Source: Chitinophaga sp. HK235
GTDB taxonomy: Bacteria; Bacteroidota; Bacteroidia; Chitinophagales; Chitinophagaceae
DNA: 64,000 nt
NCBI RefSeq assembly: GCF_018255755.1
Contig: NZ_CP073766.1
Coordinates: 248,001-312,000, forward strand
Reading direction: 5' to 3'
Part shown: positions 19,201 to 28,200 of the stretch, in pieces
Layout: the number at the start of each line of letters is the position of its first letter
How positions within the stretch are numbered: position 1 is the first letter of the stretch
Notes under the pieces: model-generated
Database searches by the model: none
The model's input: only the letters and a program-made list of their open reading frames with translations
What the model was told of the DNA's origin: nothing
Program-made: the position numbers and the translations under genes

Positions 19201-22200
19201 GGTAGTGAAAGAAAAATCGCACGGTGACAAATACCTTGCTGGTTATTATGTGGCTGATACCGCATTAGATCAGGATGTATTGCTGGGTTATATCGGTGCT
19301 TATCTGCCGGCCTATATGGTGCCGCTGGCCATGATACATCTGCCGGAGCTGCCACTTACTATCAACGGGAAAGTGGATCACCGCCTGCTTCCGGAGCCGG
19401 TGCTCACGAACACCGGTCATTATCAGCAACCAGAGAATGAGACGGAAGAAAGGTTATGTGTGCTGTTTGGAGAAATACTGGGACTGGATGCTGGTAATAT
19501 TGATGTAGAAGAAGATTTCTTCCGCCTGGGCGGAAATAGTATACTGGCTATCCGTCTGGTAAACCGGTTGAATGCCGAATGGGAAACAGGTATCAACCTG
19601 GCGGATGTGTTTACAGGAGGCGCTGTCCGTAAGCTCGCGCAACAACTGCAGGACAGCGTTGTCGGTCATGTAAAAATTTTGCCGCAGGAAATTACGGATC
19701 CGGAGCAACAGCTGCTATCTTTTGCACAGGAGCGTCTGTGGTTTATCGAAAACTATGAAGGCGGTAGTAATGCCTATAACATACCGCTGGTACTGAAACT
19801 TCAGCCGGGTGTGAATCCGGAAAGCATGCTGCTGGCGCTGCGTGCGGTGGTGCATCGTCATGAAGTGCTGAGGAGTGTTATCCGTACCGGTAAACATGGT
19901 GACAGTTATCAGGAAGTGCTGGATGATATCGTATATCCGTTGCCGGTGATCAGGAAGGAAGTCGCTACCATAGCAGCACTGGATGAAATGCTGTCTGCGC
20001 TGACACACCATGTGTTTAAACTGGAAGAAGAATATCCGGTGGCAGCAGGGCTTTATGCATTAAACAAAGAATACTATCTGGGTATTGTCCTGCACCATAT
20101 TGCCTTCGATGGTTGGTCTGCCACTATCTTTCTGCGGGAAATACAACAGTATTATCATCACTATCAGGAACTGGCTACGGAAGAAAGACACTTACCTGCT
20201 CCGCTGACGCTGCAGTATAAGGATTTTGCCTTATGGCAGCGCAGCTATCTTGCGGGTGAGGTGCTGACTGAGCAACTGGCCTACTGGAAGGAACAACTGA
20301 CGGACTATGAAACGCTGCAGCTGCCTGCAGATAAGCCCCGGCCGGCATTCGTGAATTATGAAGGGGCTACTATTCTTTTTACCATAGACAAAATTACCAG
20401 CGATCAGCTGAAAGCATTATCCCGGGAACTGGAAGTGAGTACGTTCAGTTTGTTGCTGAGCGCATACTATCTGTTGTTGAGCGGCTACAGTGGCCAGCGG
20501 GATATCGTAGTAGGCAGCCCTGTTTCCAACCGCCATTACAGCGAGATAGCAGACCTGATTGGATTCTTCGTTAACACCCTGGCGCTGAGACAGGAGATAA
20601 ACCCTGAACAGCGGATAACAGACTTTATCCGTCAGGTTGGGGCTTCCGTTATTACCGCACAACTGCATCAGGACCTGCCTTTTGAAAAGCTGGTGGACGA
20701 ACTGAAAATAGAACCCGATGCTTCCCGTCACCCTGTTTACCAGGTAATCTTTAGTGTACAACATTTCGGAGAAGAAGAAGCCAACGAATTATTTATTCCG
20801 TTTTATCAAAACCAGCACCATAACATTGCTAAATATGACCTCGGTGTTGCACTGGACGACAGCGGCGAAGAGATACGTGGTGTGTTTAACTATGCTACCG
20901 GATTGTTTAATGCCGCCACCATCGAAGGATATATTACTGTTTATAAGGAAATATTAGGTCAGCTGGTGCAGCTTCACAACAAAGACCAGCAACATCTTCC
21001 TTTGAAATCTGTTCATTACCTGAACAGAGAACAGCAGGCTGCAATGCTATATGATCAAAACAATACAGCCAGTGCTTTCCCTACTGATAAAACCCTGCAC
21101 AAACTATTTGAAGAACAGGCCGCTGCCACCCCGGAGCAGGTGGCGCTGATCTCCGGCGATCTTCGACTGACTTATCGCGAGCTGAATGAGAAAGCTAACC
21201 AGCTGGCCGCATACCTGAGACAACAGTACGATATTCAACCCGGTGATCTTATCGGGCTTTATCTCGACCGCTCGGAATACATGCTGATAGCGATATTGGG
21301 CGTACTTAAGTCGGGAGCGGCCTATGTGCCGGTGGATATTGCTTATCCTGAAGAAAGGATCAATTATATACTGACGGATATTTCTCCACGTGTAATCGTT
21401 ACCGGTAGTATATACCAGGATAAACTGGAGAAGATCCAGACATCGGCCATTATTGCTATTGACAGTGAAGCCTTTGAAAATGCATTATCTGTTTGTCCGG
21501 TGGTGAATCCGGCGCCACTCAGCGGCGCAGAAGATCTTGCCTATGTGATGTATACAAGCGGAACTACCGGTTTGCCCAAGGGGGTGATGGTTACACACAG
21601 GAATGTATGCCGCCTGGTGAAGAATACGGACTATGTGAGTTTTGAGGCAACAGACAGGATATTGGGCATTTCCAATTATGCATTCGACGGTTCCGTATTT
21701 GATATCTTTGGCCCGCTGCTACATGGCGCTGCGCTGGTGATCGCGGCAAGAGAAGTTTTCCTGGATACAGCCCTGTTACAGGATACGATCACCCGTTATG
21801 ATATCTCTGTCATATTTATTACAACGCCGTTGTTTCATACATTGGTGGATGTGGCGCTGCCCTGCCTGAAGAACCTCCGACTGATTCTTGCCGGTGGAGA
21901 ACAGATGTCGAACACCCACGTGAAAAAATTCCTGGAGGCAGAAGGGAATGCAGTGCTGAAGAATGTATACGGACCTACGGAAACAACCACTTTTGCAACC
22001 GCATATGAATGTAAAGCAGGGCATCCGTTACCAGCCATTATTCCGATAGGCCGGCCTATTGCCAATACTACCACTTATATACTGGATGCGTCTCTGCGGC
22101 CTGTGCCGGCGGGTGCTACCGGTGAACTGTATATCGGTGGAGAAGGCGTGGCGCGGGGGTATTTAAACAAAACTACGCTCACGGAAGAACGTTTTATTGC

Positions 22201-25200
22201 CAATCCTTTCCGTACGGAAAAGGAGAAACAGGATGGGCTTAATGCGCGCCTGTATAAAACCGGTGATCTGGTAAAAGGTCTGCCTGATGGCAACATTGTA
22301 TTCCTGGGCCGTAACGATACCCAGGTGAAGGTACGCGGTTACCGTATGGAATTAAGTGAAATTGAAGGGTGCCTGTTTTCTTTTCCTGGTATTAAGCAGG
22401 CGGTGGTAGTGGTGAGAGAGCAGGAGGGAGGTACCAGATATCTGGCCGGCTATTATGTGGCAGATGATGCACCCGATCAGGATGTGCTGCAGCGCTATCT
22501 GGGAGAATTTCTACCTGAGTATATGGTACCACAGGCATTGATGCGCCTGGAGAAGTTACCGCTGAATATTAACGGCAAACTGGAACGCCGTGCCCTTCCT
22601 GATCCGCAGTTGACAAATCAGCGTACCTACGAAGCACCGGCCAATGCAACAGAAGAGAAATTATGCGTGGTATTTGGTGAAGTGCTGAATATTGACCCAT
22701 CTGAGATCAGTGTGCATGACGACTTTTTCCGGTTGGGTGGTAACAGTATTCTGATCATTCGTCTGGTAAACCGGCTGAATGCCTTGCTGGACAGTCATGT
22801 CAGCGTAGCAGCCGTTTTTACTGAAAGAACGGTCCGTAATATCGCTGTCCGTTTACAACGTACTGCAGATCATAGTGTGAAGATAACTGCCCCGGTTGTC
22901 ACTTCTCCGGAAGAACAATTGTTGTCCTTTGCACAGGAACGGTTATGGTTTATCGAAAACTATGAAGGTGGTAGTAATGCTTATAATGTTCCGCTGGTGA
23001 TGCAGCTGCATCCGGCAGTAGACAAGGATTTGCTGTTACTGGCTTTGCAGGCTGTTATTCGCCGCCATGAGGTATTGAGAAGTGTGATCAGGATTAACCA
23101 CGCCGGCACGGGTTATCAGCAGGTGCTGGATGCTGCTGCTGATATCATACAGGAAGTGGTATCAGATGATGAAGCGTTGGATATTGCCCTGGCAGCACAA
23201 GCTAGTGATGTGTTTAAGCTGGATAAGGAGCCGCCGCTGAAGATAGCGCTCTATACCCTTTACGCAGGGGACGCTACGGAACATTATCTGAGTCTGGTGC
23301 TACATCATATTGCTTTTGACGGATGGTCTACCGATATTTTACTCCGGGACTTATTTGATTATTATAAATATTACGAAGCACTTGCTGTTGGAGAGATTGT
23401 ACAGGCACCTGCGCCATTGTCATTGCAGTATAAGGATTTTGCCTTGTGGCAGCGCCATTACCTGAAAGGCGCTGTGCTGCATCAACAGCTGTCTTACTGG
23501 AGCAATAAATTATCCGGCTATGAAACCCTGCATCTGCCAACAGACAAGCCGCGCCCGGCACATTTTAACTATACCGGCGCTGATATTCCTTTTGTGATAG
23601 ATAAGGCTACCAGTGAGGGTTTGCGGGCTATCTCGCGGGAACTGGAAGTGAGCCTTTACAGTGTGCTGCTGAGTGGTTATTACCTGTTACTGAGTGCTTA
23701 CAGCCATCAGCGGGATATTGTAGTGGGGAGCCCTGTTGCGAACAGACATTACGGGGAGATAGCAGACCTGATTGGCTTTTTTGTCAATACGCTGGTATTG
23801 CGGGAAGAAATAGATCCGAACCAACGGATAACGGACTTCATCCGCCAGGTGGGAGCTTCGGTGATGGATGCACAGTTACATCAGGACCTGCCTTTTGAGA
23901 AACTGCTGGATGAGTTGCAGGTAGAACCGGATGTGTCGCGCCATCCGGTGGTCCAGACTGTTTTTGGTATGCATCATTTTGGGGGAACAGATGCCACCGG
24001 CGACCTGTTTATTCCCTACAATAACAGTGAGCATTACCATATCGCCAAATACGATCTGAGTACCTACCTGGACGACAGCAGCGAAGAGATTACAGGTCTC
24101 TTTAACTATGCCGTCAGCCTTTTTGAGGCTACTACGATCCAAGGATATATTACTACCTATAAAGAAATTTTACAGCAACTGGCGGTTGCCGGGAAGGAGC
24201 TACAGATAAAATCACTGCGTTATCAGTCGGCAACAGAACGTACAACATCGCTGGCCCAATGGAATAATCCGTTACAGGCGTTTCCGACGGACAGGCCTGT
24301 TCACCGGCTGTTTGAGGAGCAGGCTGCTGCTCATCCTGAGCGCACTGCTGTTGTTTTTGAAGATATACAACTGTCTTATGCTGAGCTGAATACCCGTGCT
24401 GATGAGCTGGCGACATATATACGTTACCGTTATCAGCTGAGGCCGGATGACCTGGTAGGCATCTGCCTGGACCGCTCTGAGCATATGCTGATAGCCATCC
24501 TGGCGGTGCTCAAGGCCGGAGCGGCTTATGTGCCCATGGACCCTGCTTATCCTGAAGAAAGAATCGCTTATATTCTTTCGGATACAGGAACAAAAGTGGT
24601 GTTAACCAATGAAAAACAGGTGGCACGGCTCTCAGCCCTGTCGGCGGAAATTACCGCTGAGGCTATCGACAACCGGCACTTCGTGTCCGAACAATCTACG
24701 TTACCTCCTGTGGTAACCACACCAGAACAGCTGGCTTACGTGATTTATACCAGCGGTACTACCGGTCAGCCCAAAGGTGCGATGATCGAGCATCGTAATG
24801 TGTCTCGTTTGTTCCATGCTACAGCTGCCTGGTATCATTTTGATGCCAGCGATGTCTGGACCTTGTTCCACTCCGTCGTGTTCGACTTCAGCGTATGGGA
24901 GATATGGGGCGCTTTGTGTTACGGCGGTAAGCTGGTGATTCCCTCAACGGAACAAACCAAAGATCCTTCTCTGTTCTACGACTTGTGTGAGCGTGAAGGC
25001 GTGACGGTGCTGAACCAGACACCGGGCGCTTTCTATCAGTTCATCGCCGCGTCACAACAGAAGCCCGTTCGTTTGACACAGCTGCGATATGTGATCTTCG
25101 GTGGTGATGCACTGAACCTGGCACAGCTGAAACTCTGGTACGATCTGTATACCGATGATGCCCCCAGGCTGATCAATATGTATGGTATCACGGAAACAAC

Positions 25201-28200
25201 CGTCCATGTGACCTGGAAGGCGCTGCGTGCATCGGAACTGGACAAAGGCTCCCTGATTGGCCGTGTGATCCCTGATCTGCAGGCATACGTGCTGAATGAA
25301 TACCTGGAGCCACTTCCACAGGGAGCGGTAGGAGAGCTGTATGTAGGAGGTGCCGGCGTATGCCGTGGTTATTTAAACCTGCCATCGTTGACGGCTACAC
25401 GTTTTATTACTGATCCGTTTACCGGTGGTGATGCGCGGTTATACAAAACTGGTGACCTGGTAAGACAGTTGCCCAATGGCGACCTGGAATACATTGGCCG
25501 TGCCGATTTCCAGGTGAAGATCAGGGGATATCGTATAGAGCTGGGTGAGATAGAACACCGCATAGCCAGCTATCCGGGCATAAAACAAGCCGTGGTACTG
25601 GTGAAGGAACAGGCCGGAGGTAACAAGTACCTGGCTGCTTATTATGTGGCCGATGAGCCTTTGAATCATGAATCCATCCTGGAATACCTGGGATCCTATC
25701 TGCCGGAATACATGCTGCCAGCGGTATTGGTACATCTGCCACAATTACCGTTGACCATCAACGGCAAGCTGGACCGCCGCGCTTTGCCGGAGCCTGTATT
25801 TACCGACAGTGATCATTACCGTGCTCCTGAAAACAATACAGAAGCAACCATGTGTGCCATCTACGGCCAGGTGCTGGGCATATCCGCTGATAAGATAGGC
25901 GTGGATGATGATTTCTTCCGGCTGGGTGGAGACTCTATCGTGAGTATCCAGCTGGTAAGCCGCCTGCGTCAACAGGCCGGCATTCATATCACCGTAAAAG
26001 ATATCTTCCGTTACCGTACCATTGCCTTACTATATACAAACGTGATTGCTGCAGGTACTACATCTGCAGTGCAACTGGAAACTGAACAGGGTATCCTGTC
26101 CGGAGAAGTGCCGTTGTTGCCGATACAACGCTGGTTCTTTACCAATGTCTCCAACGGCCTGCTGCCGAAGTACCATCACTGGAACCAGTCTTTCCTGATC
26201 AGTGTGCCCGTGCTGGATATAACGCTGCTGGAATACACGCTGACAGTATTGCTTAACTACCATGACGGACTGCGTTTACGCTACCGTCCTGATAGTACAC
26301 AATATTACAGCGAAGAGGTAACAGGCGTGGATATACGTCGCCTGGATATCCATACGCTGGAGACACCAGAAGCCTTACATACTTTACTGAGCTCCTGGCA
26401 GGCGGACTTTGACATCTATGGAGACCGGTTATTACAGGCCGGTTACCTGGAAGGCTATGCAGACGGGCGTGCGCGCCTCTTCCTGGCGGTGCACCACCTG
26501 CTGATAGACACCGTGAGCTGGCGTATGCTGGTGGCGGATATGGAACGTATATACAATCATTTATCAACTGTAACCACAACGGATACACGTTCACTAATAG
26601 GATGGTTAGGTCCTAAAGGCAGCAGCTATCGTCAGTGGACAACGCTCGTCTCCGGTTATGAATTATCTGTAGCAGAGCAGGATTACTGGTCTGAGCTATT
26701 GCCGGGAATAAAAGCGGGTAATGCTGTTTTGTCCGGCCTGGCGGTTAAGCATACCAGTCATGCGCAGCTGACGTTGGATGCAGCGTATACCGGCCGTTTA
26801 TTACGGGAAAGCCATCATGTTTATAACACACAGATCAACGATATTTTATTAAGCGCCCTGGGTGTTGCACTGTCGCGCATCACAGGGGAGAAGAACCATT
26901 ATATATTGCTGGAAAGTCATGGCCGTGAGATGCTTTCAGCATCGATTGATATCACGCATACCAGTGGCTGGTTTACCACTATGTACCCTGTGCAGATCAT
27001 CAGTGAAGGAGATGATTATGGCGCGCAGCTGGTATCAGCCAAAGAAACCTTACGCGCAGTACCGGCTAACGGTATCGGCTATGGGATACTCACAGGTTAT
27101 CATCCTGAAGGTCTGCCTCGTATCAGCTTCAACTACCTGGGACAGTTCGATGGGCAGGAAAGTGCCGACAGCAGTGGATGGCAGCTGACAGGAGAAGACA
27201 GCGGGCGGCCCATAGATGCCTCCAATGGAGATCATCACCTGATCAACATCAATGGGTTTGTGATGGGTGGCCGCCTTCAGTTCAATATCACCGGCAATAT
27301 AGCTGCTGATCTGCTGACTACCCTTGCGGCAGAGTACCAGCGGGAATTGGAAAAAATGATTGAATGGCTGGGCTATGCTCCGCGCACCTGGCTGACAGCC
27401 AGCGATACAGACAATATCATCTCTAACGGCTGGTTATCAGTGTTGCAATCCCAGCGGGAAGTGTCCGGTGTTTATTCGGCGGGCAGCCTGCAGGAAGGCT
27501 TTATCTACCATGCCTTGCACCAGGGCGATGTAGACGATGCCTACCGCGTACAGTTGTCATGGGACTACCACAACGTTATCAATCCGGGCCTGCTGGAACA
27601 AGCCTGGCAGTACGCACAACAGCGCTACAGCGCCCTGCGCCTGCGCTTTGCCTGGGAACATGAGCTGGTACAGATTATAGACCGTCATGGTCATACTGAC
27701 TGGCACTACCAGGATATCAGTCATCAGGACAAAGCTTCACAGGAGGTGTACCTGAATGAACTGATGGTGCAGGACCGTACCCTGCCCTTCGATCTGTCAG
27801 CCGGTAATCTGTTCCGGATATATCTGGTGAAACGCGGAGAGCATGAATGGAGCTGTCTTTTCAGCAACCACCACGCCATACTGGATGGTTGGAGCATGCC
27901 GTTGCTGCTCAACTATGTACATGAAGTATATCTGCAGCTGTTGCAGGGCGTACCTGTAGTGGTGCGGGAAGACCAGAGTTATGCGGAGGCACAGCGTTAC
28001 CTGCAGCAACACCGTCAGGATAATGAAGCTTACTGGACTGCTGCAGTGGCTCAGCTGGAAGGGCAGGAAGACCTGAGCTACCTGCTACGTGCAGACCAGC
28101 GCCATATTCGCTTATCGGCTTACCGGCATATTCTGCAGCCGGCAGAAAAGGCGCTGTGGATCAGCGGCACCCGCTATGAAGCGCTGAAACGCCTGTGCGC